Shown here: positions 1 through 12,009 of the stretch, piece after piece
Position numbering within the stretch: position 1 is the stretch's first letter
How the letters are laid out: every line of letters starts with the position of its first letter
DNA from: Apricaphanius iberus
Lineage: Eukaryota; Chordata; Actinopteri; Cyprinodontiformes; Aphaniidae
Assembly: GCA_028564705.1 (NCBI GenBank)
Contig: JAPXFQ010000075.1
Coordinates: 682,001-746,000, forward strand
DNA: 64,000 bases
Direction: 5' to 3'
Position numbers and translations under genes: made by a program
The notes under the pieces: generated by a model
What the model was told of the DNA's origin: nothing
What the model saw: the letters and a program-made list of their open reading frames with translations, nothing else
Database searches by the model: none

Positions 1-960
1 ACCCTGGGGGACCACATATGTGATTTCTGTTTCTTGTGATGAAAATTTGCTTATTGACAAAAAGAAGTTCCTGTTCTTGTGGTAGGATTTGAGCCAGTTG
101 TGTGCTGTACCACAGAGTCTGACCCAGTTCTCTAGATGTTCCAGTAATATATTGTGATCAACGGTGTCAGACGCTGCACTGGGGTCCAATAGTACCAACA
201 CTGTGGTTTTACCACAGTCAGTATTTATACGGATTTCATTGAAGACTTTGATAAGGGGAGTCGTGGTACTGTGGTCATTACGGAAACCAGTCTGATAAAT
301 ATAAAAGCTGTTGTTCTTTGTTAAGAAGCTGTTTAACTGTTGAAACACAGCTTTTTGATTAATTTTACCAATAAATAGGAGATTAGAGATTAGTCTGTAG
401 TTTTGCATTGATGTGCTGTCTAGGTTCTTCTTTTTTAGTATTGGTTTGATAACTGCTGTTTTTAATGCATGGGGAAAGACACTTGACAGGAGGAATGAGT
501 TGACTATTTGGATCAGATCTGCCTTGATGACTGGGATGACTTTTTTAAAGAAAAACTGTTAGTAAGATATCCAAGCAGCAGGTGACAGAGCTTAGTTTCT
601 CAAAAGTTTCAAGACTCGATTGGTTTATTGTTTGGAAGTCAGTCATTTTCTCAGCGTGGCTGTTAACTTGGCATAACATTGGTAGTTGGGTTGAAAATTT
701 ACTTTTCAGTAAAGAAGCTGGCAAATTCATTGCAGACCCTGATGAAGCTTAGTTCAGGGACTACTGTCACAGGAGGAGAAGTTAATCTCTCCACTGGAGC
801 ACATAATGTCTTTGCATTATTGTTGTTTCTGTAAATTATTTCAGAGAAGGATGAGTCCCTTGCACCCTTCAAGGTTAATTGATGGCTTTTTCATGGCTGA
901 CACTTCACCTCTGACTGTTATCGGAAAGATTTAAGCACAACATTTGTTTTGAAGTTGCTC
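1..960 (-). mobile_element. LINE (L2/CR1-like) reverse transcriptase fragment, truncated by the window edge
   Basis: Translating the minus strand gives decayed but clear non-LTR reverse transcriptase. From high to low coordinates one reads the pre-RT linker (CNEFASFFTEK near 720), SSVFPHALKTAVIKPILKKK near 430-490, NYRLISNLLFIGKI near 360-410, and LVLLDPSAASDTVDHNIL near 150-215. The last is the motif-A block usually written LDLSAAFDTVDH, here with F to S. The FADD-type catalytic motif would lie beyond base 1. Frames shift between blocks, so it is a relic. Clade assignment to L2/CR1 is from block order and wording, not a search. It sits antisense in an nrxn2 intron. Confidence 0.85.
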
Positions 961-2155
961 ACCACTTAATGTCTTCAGTTATGAATTTCAAAACCAAAGA
1001 TGTGCAGTATTTATCTGATGAGGCATTTAAAATTTCATCAAGGAGGAACATTTTGTGAATTTCATTATTCATATATCCTAATTCCAGGGTCAGTAAAGAT
1101 ATACACTTTTCAGTAGCACTGCCAGTTTAGCAAATTAGTGTGTTTTACACTCTAGGTTTTCGGGCAGGTTCATGTACAGTGAGACAAATACATTACTTCA
1201 TTTTTAATTTTTTTTATGCATTGTATCGCATGATTTGGAAGTCTAACCTTAGAAATCTTTGTCTATAAATGAGAGATAACAAAGCCACCATTGGGAAAAT
1301 AACTGTTTTTTTGTTTGTCTTTGATTCCTGTCTCAATGTGTGATAAGTGTTGAAAGATTATTTTACGTGTGAGCCAATCCCATTGGAAAAGCTGACCCTT
1401 CAAAAGCACTCCTCCTCCTTGCATCGTAGATGCTACATAATCCTGTCTTGCCGCAGAGCATGTGTCATGGTCATTGGTCATTTTGTTGATAAATAACACC
1501 AAAAAAACATGAATATCATGTTATTCTTTTAGAAATGAGGAATTAACCACAATGCTAATTAGTCAAATGGCCGAGCAAGTTGGATATTTGATGACGTTCA
1601 CCATCTGCTTGGAGTTCTGATTCCATCTCACACACCCTTTGTCTTTTATGTCTCCGCTCTGTCTGTCTCAGTCTCACTCTGAGTATTCTCTGACCATTTT
1701 TGTGAGGCGTGATCAGCAACAATTATCCCTCCCCATCCCACCCCTTCCTACCATCCCTTGCCAAGTTTGCCTCTAACGCAACCCTACTCCAAGAAACAGC
1801 GGGCATTCCTAGGAGAGAGGCAATCAATTCCTCTTCGGCACATCTTTTCCCTCCCCTCTCCACTCTCATTTTCACTTTATCTCTCGCTCCCATTCTCACT
1901 GGCAATTTGTCACTTAGCAACGGAGTCTGCTACACCGTTGACTGTGAATCTTGCCTGGCACTGCTCCTGTGTTAACCCTTCCTCACATAAACGCTCCAGT
2001 TAGATATGACTGATAAAAAGAGATTACCCGATTAGGCAGGAGTTCAGTTTTTGATCCTTGTAGGGGGCAAGTTCAACAAGAAAAGATATAGAAAAGCACA
2101 CTACTTAGCAGTGGTTACTAAAACAGCTTAACTTCTAAAGTGAGACTTATGCATA
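961..2155. other. Intronic stretch without recognised genes
   Basis: AT-rich intron sequence. A pyrimidine-rich tract runs from about 1620 to 1980; its open frames are low-complexity Ser/Pro/Leu and are not credible as protein. No repeat family, exon or RNA gene is recognised. Confidence 0.5.
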
Positions 2156-2159
2156 TTAA

Positions 2160-2921
2160 AGAGGACATGTTATGCCTCTTATTACACCTTATAATGTGTA
2201 AAAAAAAAATCACTCAAGTAAAATGATCTCACCAGCTCAATTTTTGACAATTTCAGTCCCTTTCAGAATGAGCTGTTTAGGGGGATCTATCACTTTAATG
2301 CCAATTAGTGATTCCAGACCACGGCCACCCATCTCGTTGCCAGACTGAGGGTTTACCACACATGACAATGCCAGGAAATTGGACTTGATGGGCAGGGTTT
2401 GATAGATGACGGGCGGGGTTTCACACATGGGGGCGGGGCTTGACAGGTGATGGGCGACCATATGCAAATTTCAACTTGTGATTTCAAAATAGGGCACTTA
2501 TCAAACAGCTCATAGAAGCAACAGGATTTTGACAACAAAAATGTGCAATGGATACATTTTAATAGGGAATCAACAACATATTTTTTTTTCCAAACCAATA
2601 CAGCTTCATCCGAATACCAATGCCGATACTTCTACGTCACAAACAAGTGAAATATTTTGTTTCTTCCAAAATATCACGAATTAGATAAAAAAATAAATAA
2701 AAATGACCACAAAACTAAATTTCTAAATGAAAATTAAACATTTCCCTTGAAATTATTGCAGTGTTTCCGCATTTTAAGTATTGGTCTGAGAAATCGGTTA
2801 ACTTTAACCGATATGGATACGTGTACAGTAGAACGGTATCAGCCTGGTATATAGAGGCAGCAGAAACCCAAATTGCGACACGAAAGGGTGAAAAAAGTGA
2901 AATTTGCATAGCATGTCCCCT
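2160..2921 (-). mobile_element. TTAA-flanked non-autonomous DNA transposon (copy 1), with a nested MITE
   Basis: TTAA occurs on both sides (2156-2159 and 2922-2925). The ends inside are inverted: left AGAGGACATGTTATGC, right (reverse complement) AGGGGACATGCTATGC, 14 of 16 identical. A second copy on the opposite strand lies at 61784-62296 and a truncated one near 26450-26745; all share a GC-rich core with GGGCGGGG-like boxes and a TTTGCAT block. This copy is about 250 bp longer because about 2585-2845 resembles the hAT MITE at 48124-48501. TTAA targets with purine-rich ends suggest a Kolobok- or piggyBac-type element, but no transposase is present. The class is inferred. Confidence 0.75.
2585..2845 (-). 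mobile_element. hAT-type MITE remnant nested in the TTAA element
   Basis: On the minus strand, AATACTTAAAATGCGGAAAC and then a TGCAATAATTTCA block appear in the same order as in the element at 48124-48501 (about 48205-48240). AAGTATCGGCATTGGTA and a terminal TGTATTGGTTTG match its other end. The segment has no counterpart in the related TTAA element at 61784-62296, so it is best read as an insertion into it. Target duplications are not clear. Confidence 0.55.
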
Positions 2922-2925
2922 TTAA

Positions 2926-3860
2926 AAAAGTCAAAAATAGAGGTTAGACTCTGTTAACTCAGAACATGAACAAAAAAGGGGGATCAAAATGTATTTATTA
3001 CAAAAAAGACTGAAGCTCAACCAGCCATAAAAAAGAACACTATTTAGAGAGATCTTTTTCGCAACCCATATAGCATGCGCTCTTGTGGTGATATGGAATT
3101 GCTGTTCAAGACAAGCATGGGTAAGGGATTTGTTTGATGAACATAATGGCACACTAACACCCCTGTAATCCTTTCTCAATTTACTGCCAATGACATTTTA
3201 AGTATTCCTAATGTGCTCCAGCCACGCTGCGAGGATGTGGGAGTGCAGTCGTCATATATCTGTGGGAGGCTGTGCTTTTAGGATTTCTTTTTTTTTTTGT
3301 TGCTTCATGTGCGTCCTCTCCTCTTGCTGATCACAGGCTGTCAGCCTGAACCCAAAACTACAAACGCCTTGTGTTAAAACGCCACCCCAGCTGTGTGATT
3401 TTTATCACTGGTAGCTTTTGCATTTCAGGGGGAAAGAAGGTAATTTGCATCATATTTTCAACCCATTAGCATGCCTCCCTGCGCCCCCACGCACACTCAC
3501 ATTCTCATCAGCTTCATTTGCCACTACCTGCTCCAGCATTTTAATGTTTATTCATCCCACTGCTTCGCAAACCCATAATCTGGTAACAGATCTCCCTGCC
3601 ATTAGCACATTCAAACAGGTGGAAAAAAGTGATAAAATGTTTTCGAGATAGACACCAGGAGAGGATTGAGATGGAGATTATGGAGAAGCACAGGACAGGT
3701 TTGCAAGAATAAACAAGTCAAGGAAAAAAATAAAAATTGAGTGTTTGCAAAACACAAGTTATTGTTTTGAAAATAGCTATTCTGGTTGTTGTTAGCCAAG
3801 AGGGAATTGGATGTTGAGTTGTAGTCTGAAAGATCTCAGTCACAAATGTTTGACTCGTTT
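2926..3860. other. Intronic stretch without recognised genes
   Basis: No exon, repeat family or RNA gene recognised. Contains a short poly-T run near 3290. Open frames here are short and lack any recognisable motif. Confidence 0.5.
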
Positions 3861-3864
3861 TTTC

Positions 3865-4075
3865 ACAGCAAACTTTTAATACTTTTTAAATGTTCATTTA
3901 TTTTAAGTTTAATTTAGTTCCGACTTTAGATTTTCAACTGTATTTCAGCTTTAAATACCTTATACTAAATTTTAGTTTAGTTATCATTTTTTGAAAATGG
4001 CAAGTTTCAGTTCAGTTTTATTAGTTTCAGTTATAGTTTTTGTGTTTTTTTGCACACTGGGGGCAAGACTGAAAC
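3865..4075. repeat. Degenerate TTTAGTTT-rich dispersed repeat
   Basis: Loose direct repetition of TTTAGTTT/TTTCAGTTT units. The reverse complement resembles 52915-53100, which carries ACTAAAACTAAAC-type units and the shared phrase CATTTTCAAAAAA. The two copies are inverted relative to each other, so this looks like a dispersed family rather than chance A/T richness. Class unknown. Confidence 0.5.
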
Positions 4076-4599
4076 CAAGAAATAAGTAACAAAATCACAG
4101 AAACCGATTTTACTCATTAAAAAATGTTTTGACTTGAACAACCATACATCAGGCAAGTAAAAAAATATGGCAGAGTAACATTAAAACATTCTGTACACAC
4201 AATAACAGTATATGTAGATTAGAAAGTCTAATTACAAATACAGGTGCTACAGTTCTGAAAAAACAAAACAAAAAAAACCCCACTGAAACTGACTGTCAAT
4301 ATTACAAAATAAAAGTCAGGGCATCATGAGTACAATAATGCTCTTGATTATTTTTCCATATTTTCTGGTAGCAAGCGATCCCAAATCGGACTCTGGTGCT
4401 TTTCTCCGTACCTTTGCTGACATGACGCTAGATGTGGATAGACCTCAGCAACACGGACGACCTGACTGAGTTTCCTGCCATCCGTTGGCATAATGTGGAC
4501 CGAGTAAAAAACAACCAAGAAACTGGAAAATACAGGGGGATTAGTTGTTTATTACGAAACCCGACATGGCTCAGGTGCAGAAATAACTTTGAACTGTAA

Positions 4600-5006
4600 T
4601 GGTGCGTTCTCACCATCCCAAACGTCAACAGCAAGAGCGGCAAGATTACATGTAAAGACTATGGTTGGCGCCGTCAGAGTCTCTTTGGCTCTTTTGTGTG
4701 CGTTTGCTGTGTCAATGTTTTTTTACTTTTCAAGCGTTCCAAACGACAGAAGGCAGAAACACAGTAGTTCAGCTAGCTGAACTTTTGAAACTTTTAATGC
4801 TCTTGACAAAACCAATCAGGGCTTTTCACTCAATATTGTCTAGCCAGCTAAGATCCGCCATTGTTTATAACTTCCGGCAGAGAAAGGCCCACCAACACGT
4901 TTTGCAAGCTTCAGCTTAAAAATTTATGTCAAATTTGTGTCACATCTACAAGTGTCAAACTAGTTGCTTTGTGAGCGTTTTTTGTTGCCAAAGTGTGAAA
5001 AGACCT
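4600..5006. mobile_element. Harbinger-like MITE
   Basis: TAA lies directly outside both ends (4597-4599 and 5007-5009). The termini are imperfectly inverted: left TGGTGCGTTCTCACC, right (reverse complement) AGGTCTTTTCACACT. A 3-bp TAA/TTA target and GGT-type ends with a 'GTTCNCAC' core are typical of PIF/Harbinger MITEs. The open frames inside have no recognisable domain. Confidence 0.5.
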
Positions 5007-5694
5007 TAAGATTCTGTACCCTCAGTTTATTAAACCGTGGACACGGATTTGGACATCGTGCAGGACTTTTCCCAGAGCTTTAAACTGAATAAAGAGCATT
5101 ATTCCTGTAACTTCTGAATAAAACGACTAAGCTATATTTAAACCCACTAGTACGTAGGTTTGTTTCGAATTAAAGTAAAACTCCTTGCACTACAAATGCA
5201 ATATTGACTTTTATGTGGCTTTGAAGAGAAACTGATTGCAAAATGTGTCGCATAGCTGGAAAATGGTATAGAAATGGGCCAAAAATCAGACAGTGTATGC
5301 CGACCTTGGCCCCTGGGATCCAGGTACAAGCCTGTGCTATCTGTGAGTAGATGCACGGAGCAGGTGGCGTAGCATTACACAATAACATTAAAGAGAGATG
5401 AGTTAATCAGTTGCCTGAGGATACTGATGCACACTTTTGAATGTGAGTCTTTATTAAAGGCAACATCAATTTCTTTTGAATAATTCTGCAGCATTTTCAC
5501 ATAAAAACAAAACAGTCTAAGACAGTTGAATACCAGTCGGTTTGGATACTGATTATATGTAAATGGCACTGGAAGCAAAAGTGGATTCACTGTTGAAAAA
5601 ATTCCAATCAGATTGGTTAAGAAAAAACAGATTTATAAATATTGCATTTATAAATCCCTTTTCCCCAGCTAAAATGACTCATATGTCTAAGCTT

Positions 5695-5880
5695 TCCTGC
5701 AGGACCCCAAATCCGAGGGAAAGGATTCCAAATCTGTACGCAGGGTTTAATAAACAAAGGTATGGATTACTAAACCAAGGGTACGGATTCAGAATCCGTA
5801 CTCACAGTTGGTTAAACCGAAGGTATCGATTCTGAATCTGTGCTCACATTTTATTTAACCAAGGATACAATTTCTTAAAC
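5695..5880. repeat. Minisatellite, about 40-bp degenerate unit
   Basis: Imperfect tandem units each carry GGATTC.NAATC.GTAC followed by TTTAATAAAC/GGTTAAACC and AAGGTA. At least three are readable: 5725-5765, 5785-5827 and 5828-5870. A related isolated unit (TTCTGTACCCTCAGTTTATT) lies at 5015-5045. The units contain the self-complementary pair GGATTCAGAATCC. Confidence 0.65.
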
Positions 5881-6499
5881 TTCAAAATTATATCCCCACC
5901 TGACCCCTGCAGTGATTTGTAGTTTATCAACACAGCGGATGCGTCCGTAACCTAGCTGTAGAAAGAGGTGCCGCCCCTTTAAATTAGCTCTTTTTCACAT
6001 TGTTATTAGTTACGGTTTTCTTGCATTTACAGTGTTGGTTAGCCCTGTTAGCTTGTTTTTCTAGCCAAGGCTTGCCTGACCTGTCCAGACACCACGCTTG
6101 CACACAACAGATCAGGCAGTGGATCCAACTGAGACCATGCCATGCCGTCTTATCCCCACATAAAGATTTCTTTTTTATTTAAACTTCAGCATAAATGGAA
6201 AAGTTACAATATATTGAAGTGGTGAAGACCAAGTCAAATTTTTTACGTATACTTTTTGATGGCCTTAATTGAATCTAATTTAATTTACTACTTTTAATAC
6301 CCAGAGGAAACAAGTTACAGCTTCTAAGTGTGTACTAACATCCTATTACACCCTCTGGATTTGGAAGTCAATGTCACTCAAAATCAGGTTTAAAAGCATT
6401 TGAGCCAGTATTGTTGGCAATATTGCGTATATCAGAATTGCCACTATAATCAAGTTTAATTTTTGGTCCTTTACAGAAATTAATAAGTAACGCCGGCAC

Positions 6500-6740
6500 A
6501 TGTATTCTGTTACTTCCCAACACTGTTTCACACACACATTAACACAATGGTGATAGCTGCCCTGGGGTGCACTGACACTGGCCCCACCGGGCCCCTCTGA
6601 CCACCACCACCAGTAAGCAACAGGTGAAGTGTCTTGCCCAAGGATACAATGACCGAGACAGTCGGCTCGAACCGGCAACCCTCCAATTACAAGACAAACG
6701 CTTAACTCCTGAGCCACAGTCACCCTGACTGGTGACTTAC
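6500..6740 (-). mobile_element. tRNA-derived SINE
   Basis: Read on the minus strand, the head has a Pol III A-box-like TGGCTCAGGAGTTAAGCG and, about 35 nt later, a B box GGTTCGAGCC preceded by GGTTGCC. The body then runs into a segment with 'CTTGGGCAAGACACTTC'. A second copy of the same family is at 21735-21845. The head is diverged from any functional tRNA. Confidence 0.7.
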
Positions 6741-9700
6741 ACAGCAGAAGAGGTTTCAATGGTTATCTTCTCTGAAGACCTGGATGTCGATTAACTTGAA
6801 TCCTCTATGAAGTAATAGAGAATTGGAGAGTGCCCTTTGCTTGGGGATTGTTTCACCCACTGGATTGTATAGAGGGGATTCCTCTATATGCTGGTGATGT
6901 AACAGAATGTCCATTTGATTATCCACACTAATCCATGATCAGATCTCACCATAGGGAAGACAGAGGTTTCAGCATCCCCTATCAGATACTCAAAAGTCTT
7001 GGAAGCAATACAGACATAGGTGATGGTCAATAGGCAGATAATTGCTCAGATATCAGAAATGCGGATATCAAAACATTCTTAGGCTGTGACATGGATAAGT
7101 GCAGTGCAGAGGTCAATATAGGCAGGGACACAGGTAGCATCAAGTAGTCAGCAGAGATGGGATGGGCAGAGCAATGGAACAGCACACAACTTGGCAGGAA
7201 CGGAGGTATATCACTCTGTTCAGATTTGCATTTGTGGGAAAAATGTAAATAATTAACATTTTTAGCTTACTTCAAACAATAGTGTACTTATTTAATAATT
7301 TATCACATAAGTTCCATAAGATAGTTGTAACATTACCGAAGGTGAATAGGTTCAAAGGTATCGATAGTTAAATGGCACTTTATTTTGCAATAGATTTTAT
7401 AGCAATAACTGTACAAAGAGGGAATGGCAACACATCCTTAGGATGTTTTTTTTAATTTACTGAATATATGATATCTAAATTTTACACAATAATTTTCTCC
7501 TGTCAGGGAAGACATAAAGCCTGTGTTTTTTGGGGGATATTAATGAAATAAGTAAGGGACAAGGGGGTGGGGGGGCTGTGGCGGGGGACAAAAGAAACTG
7601 CAAAGCAGGATAGGAAACAGACAAGTACACTGCGGCAGGCAAAATGTTCTGCTGCAGAATTCATTCACACACATTAGCAGCTCTACAGCTGTCCACACCC
7701 TTATGCTGTTTGTTTGCTAGCTCCTTTCTGCTGTAATTGCAGTGACATTTATATTTGCACCTGAAGCCTGTCTGCCTGCTTCCATTAAGTGTTGCCAGAG
7801 TTGCAGAGAGGCGGACTAGACGTCATGCTTGATTGGTGGAATGTAGACAAGCAAATGTAGCAAAAAGAGCATTTTTCTCTTATATAAAAGGAAAGCATTG
7901 TCAGACAGGGTCGCTCAGATGTGTTACAGAAGAGAGCTGCATTTTCTTTAAAAGCACAAATACATCCCCAGGCATGTGTTTATGATACAGATACTTGCAT
8001 CCAGGATGTCACATACATGTTTTATCTTACCAATTATACATTCAGAGTTTTCATAGCTTTTCACCTGATGACGGATAACATTCATAGTCCGTTGTAAAAT
8101 AACAGAAGGTAGCTATCATTTCTTACTTTTAAGCCTCAAAGCGGCGATATGCAACAGAGTGGTCATCAGTCTCCGAACTTTCCCAGTTACAATGATAAAC
8201 CCATCCAGTCTGAGAATCCTGAGTCCACTCTGCTATCCATTGATCATCTTCACAGCTCTGTCATTAAATATTTATTCTGCTTATTCACTTGAGGCCACAG
8301 TTCAGCAAAGGCCAGTGAGAGGGCTGTGAAAAAGATCAGCAGCTCAACAAGACATCATTTTTGCATCTTATTCCAGTCTGCCTGGTGTCCTGCAGGTCTT
8401 CTGTAGATGCTGGCAGAGCCCCGGCGGTGGCTCACACACCTACGTAGATAGTTGCGGTGTTTGTGGTTTATTAATAAGCTCCTTTCCTCTTTCCCGTCTG
8501 GCAGTGTCCTTCACTACAAACATACGAAGATTACGCATCCCAGGGGGGCATTTGAGTCAGACGAAGTGGAAAAATAGTCTTGATTGGCCTGTGGTCAATA
8601 GCATCAGCATACCCAGCTTTCATTTTCCCACATGGGTCAATTACAGAAAGGGTCACAGCAGGGGGGCTCCAAACATGTTGGCTTTAAGGAAGAGATGTGG
8701 AAGCTGCAGAATACTTCAAACTCCCCTTGGAATCACTCGCCAGATTTAGCGACTCACTACTGGTATTTCTCAAGTGTGTTGTCTCAAAATGGTCAATACG
8801 ATGTCTAAGGGGGTTACCACCATTACAAAACTCTCTCATTATTTTTGCCTTGCCCCTGACTCTGTGGTAACTTCATCCTTATTCTGAACCAGAAGCCAAA
8901 AATTCTCTTTTTCCAAGCTTTGGTCCCTTAAACTTTTGACATAATCCACACAAAGCTGTTCCTAAAAGTGGTGTGACCACACACCTGCCACCTATAGCCT
9001 TGTAAAAACTGACATTTTCCGAGTTACTTCCTGAGAGGTATAAAATGGGATTTACACATGGTCTCCTCTTGTTGAAAATTTCCCCTCAATCCAGTTTGCT
9101 GTACTTTAGCTCTCACATCTCCCTGGACCTTTGAAAACTTCAATTCATGAGAGAAAGTCTTTAAACCCAGTAGATACTACATCCTCCAGTTTGCTGAATA
9201 GTAAAGACAGTAAAATAATAGTTTAGCTGTTAGCATGATTGATTTTTACCATAAAGGACTTTTAATTAGTGATTATTAGGGGTGTACGTGTATTCAGATT
9301 TTTCAATACACATGTGTAGCAAATAAATACTGTTTTCTACCTGAACTCATACAGAATGTTTATTTTGAGAACCCAGAGTGCAGCAGTGAAACACAATCCC
9401 CATTGGTGAGAAGGGTCTTTCCAGAAAGCTACCCATGGTGCATTCCAGTACAGCTGGTAGATTAGGCCATTAAAATATCAAAGCAACTCCAAAGTCATTT
9501 AAGCATGTTTCATTCTTGAATATGGGAAACTATTAAACATTTATAAATATTTAGTTAACAAAGTTAACTTAAGTCCTGAGAAGACTGCGCCCTCATACTG
9601 AGTCTTCCTCCAGGTCTCCGACAATATCTCTCCCCAGACCTTTTAATCATTCACGCCTTCAATAAACTGTTAAAATTCAGAATCTCTAGCATTGTTCTTG

Positions 9701-11287
9701 CTTGTGTATAGTTAATTCCATCCGTAGCGTGGTCCTAGCTAGTGAAATTAAAAATATAGTTGCTCCACAGCCTCCATTCTCTTGTTTTCTAATCTGGCTA
9801 AGTCCACTTCTACTGTATTGGAAATATAAAACACAAAATATCAAGTCAGTTCTATACTTTCAACTATTTCAAGATATAGAACATAATATAACCAAATAAA
9901 TTTCAGGAATTGAAAAAAAGTTGTGACAAAAAAAACCTGTGCATATTTGTATTTATTTTTTCTTGATTAAAGAGTACCAAAAACATACTTAACATTGATT
10001 TTAGTGTACCATTACTCTGCTACTGAATATGTAAGTAATATCCCCTCAATCTTCTTCACATCTACTTTTATACACAAGATGCAGCCTTTTTTTTATTTTA
10101 GTACTCCTATTTCCCTTTTTTTTTATTGTAGTCATAATTCAGGCTAAATGTTCTTCAAAGCAAACAACTGTTTTTTATTGAAACTTCAGAAATCCTGTAA
10201 TCTTGCTTTCTTGAAATATACCAATACATTTATCAAAGTAGTGATAATTCAGAGAGGTAATTAAAAAATCTAGGCAAAACAGGCATATAAGGGATCTAAA
10301 AGTTGATAGCTGTTTGAAAGCGCACCATCTAATGTCCCTTTTTTCAAGGGTTACATTTGTCCAAGTAAACAATCTTTTTCGATGTTTTGGGCTTTTCAGG
10401 TTTTCTATTATGTCATTCATTTATAGGCTGTTTTTTCTGCTGCTTAGAGATATGGAAGCAAATTGCAGTGCTCATATGCAGATTCACACCCACTGGTGGA
10501 TCTCTTTTTTTTCAAATAATCAATGGATTAAGAGGCATCATTAGAGATAATGGGTGAGGGATGACAGCTCTTCACTTTGACCAAGCATTGCGGAGTGGGC
10601 GTGCACAAAGTTTAACGTTGGCCATTTAGCTTCTCGGGGACGAGTTTGTTTATGGTCACCACTCAGCTCATGCTCCCACTCAGATGGTATTCTTCCCACA
10701 CATCTACGTATCTTTTGTTGAACACCCGTACAGATAAAAACAAGGAGTCAGGTCAGGAAAAGGCTTCTGACACCTGCTGCCCCCCTTTAGTTTTGTTAAA
10801 TAATTGCAATTCTGTTAATGCTTGAAGTTGTGCATAATCCAGGGCAGAACCACCTTCAATAACTGGTGAGCATCGTCACTGCAGCTCATTTACTGTGCTT
10901 TCAGTCCACGAGTCTACTGATTCATCTCTTCTGAATTCTTTTTTGTGCTTAAAGTCCAGTATGCTGAAAGGCCAATAACTCTACCTCTAAACTGAATGTG
11001 GCGGCTTTTGTCTATATTTTATGCACATGGTTGAAATTTAACGTATGAGAATAACAATTCAGGAATATGTATGAATTTAAAACAGATCTGTTTTGGGATT
11101 GTGATTCCTCAAGAAATGTAGTTTTAATAAACGTTATCAAAAATATAGCTGCAAGCATCTTGGGCTTTGATTGCACAATTATAGCACATGAAAAAATGTT
11201 GTATGTGGTTTCTGTTGATGCAAAGGAAATGCTTCAGCTTTCTAAAACTGCATGCATAGGCCAACCAGGCAGATGTTCAGAGCACAA
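6741..11287. other. Intronic stretch, largely unique sequence
   Basis: No exon, transposon or RNA gene recognised over about 4.5 kb. A block near 7640-7800, with balanced composition and AGCAGCTCTACAGCTG and CTGTAATTGCAGTGACATT motifs, looks less AT-rich and less repetitive than its surroundings and could be conserved non-coding sequence; this is a guess. Open frames here lack motifs and splice context. Confidence 0.45.
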
Positions 11288-11289
11288 CC

Positions 11290-11349
<60 letters not shown>

Positions 11350-11351
11350 GG
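11288..11351. repeat. Perfect AT-rich palindrome, CCTGCCA(TA)25TGGCAGG
   Basis: A run of 25 TA dinucleotides (11295-11344) is bounded on the left by CCTGCCA and on the right by TGGCAGG. The whole 64 bp is thus a perfect inverted repeat with no spacer. It can extrude as a cruciform, or fold as a hairpin in the nrxn2 pre-mRNA. Confidence 0.9.
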
Positions 11352-11379
11352 ACATCCCATATCTAAATGATTAAATATT

Positions 11380-11975
11380 CTTAAAATTTAAGTAGAAACA
11401 CAGTACAGGCTGATGCAACTTCGGTGTCCTTAAAACATATCAGAATGAGGCTCAGTAGTGTGTGTGCTAAACTTGGTGCTCTCTTGCAAATGCCAAACAT
11501 CCAACACAGTGTTGAGTTGTAAGCGAAATATCCACCTGTGAACGTCGGGCCCTCATACCACCCTCATGGAGTCTGTTTCTGACAATTTGAGCAGACATTT
11601 GCACATTTGTGACCTAATGGAGGTCATTTTGCAGACTTCTGGCAGTTCTCCTCCTGTTCCTCCTTGCTCAAAGATGGAGGCAGCGGTCCAGCTGCTCCTA
11701 TGGCCCTTGATGTCTCTTGATGTACTGGCCTGTCTCCTGGTAGTGCCTCCATGCTCTGGACACTACGCTGACAGACTCAGCAAACCTTCTTGCCACAACT
11801 CAGATTAATGTTTCATCCTGGATAAACTGCACTACCTGAGCCCCGTCTCATTCTACCACTAGAGTGAAAGCACTGCTAGGATTCAAAATTGACCAAAACA
11901 TCAGAACTAAGAAGTGGTATGTTGTCACCACCTGCAGAACCACTGCTTTATTTGGGGTGCTAATTACCTATAACT
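11380..11975 (-). mobile_element. Tc1-like element, middle-deleted copy
   Basis: Reverse-complement relative of the element at 40941-42313. Shared blocks include CATGGAGTCTGTTTCTGA against its TCAGACTCCATGAGG, the AGACAGGCCAGTAC segment, and GCAGTGGTTCTGCAGGTGGT near 11930-11945. At 11400-11460 it matches that family's 3' flank (GGCTCAGTAGTGTGTGTG). The central and 3' transposase coding part is absent and no clear terminal repeats remain. It is non-functional, and inverted relative to the 41-kb copy. Confidence 0.8.
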
Positions 11976-12009
11976 TCAAATGCAGTTATGCAAATATTCC
12001 AATCAGTTA

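Noticed and set aside
6500..6740. Possible functional tRNA gene from A- and B-box matches
   Set aside because: The arms do not pair into a cloverleaf and the body matches a SINE family with a second copy at 21.7 kb.
11566..11808. 80-codon open frame with similar peptide to one at 41238-41546
   Set aside because: Both are antisense readings of the same Tc1 family, not homologous genes.
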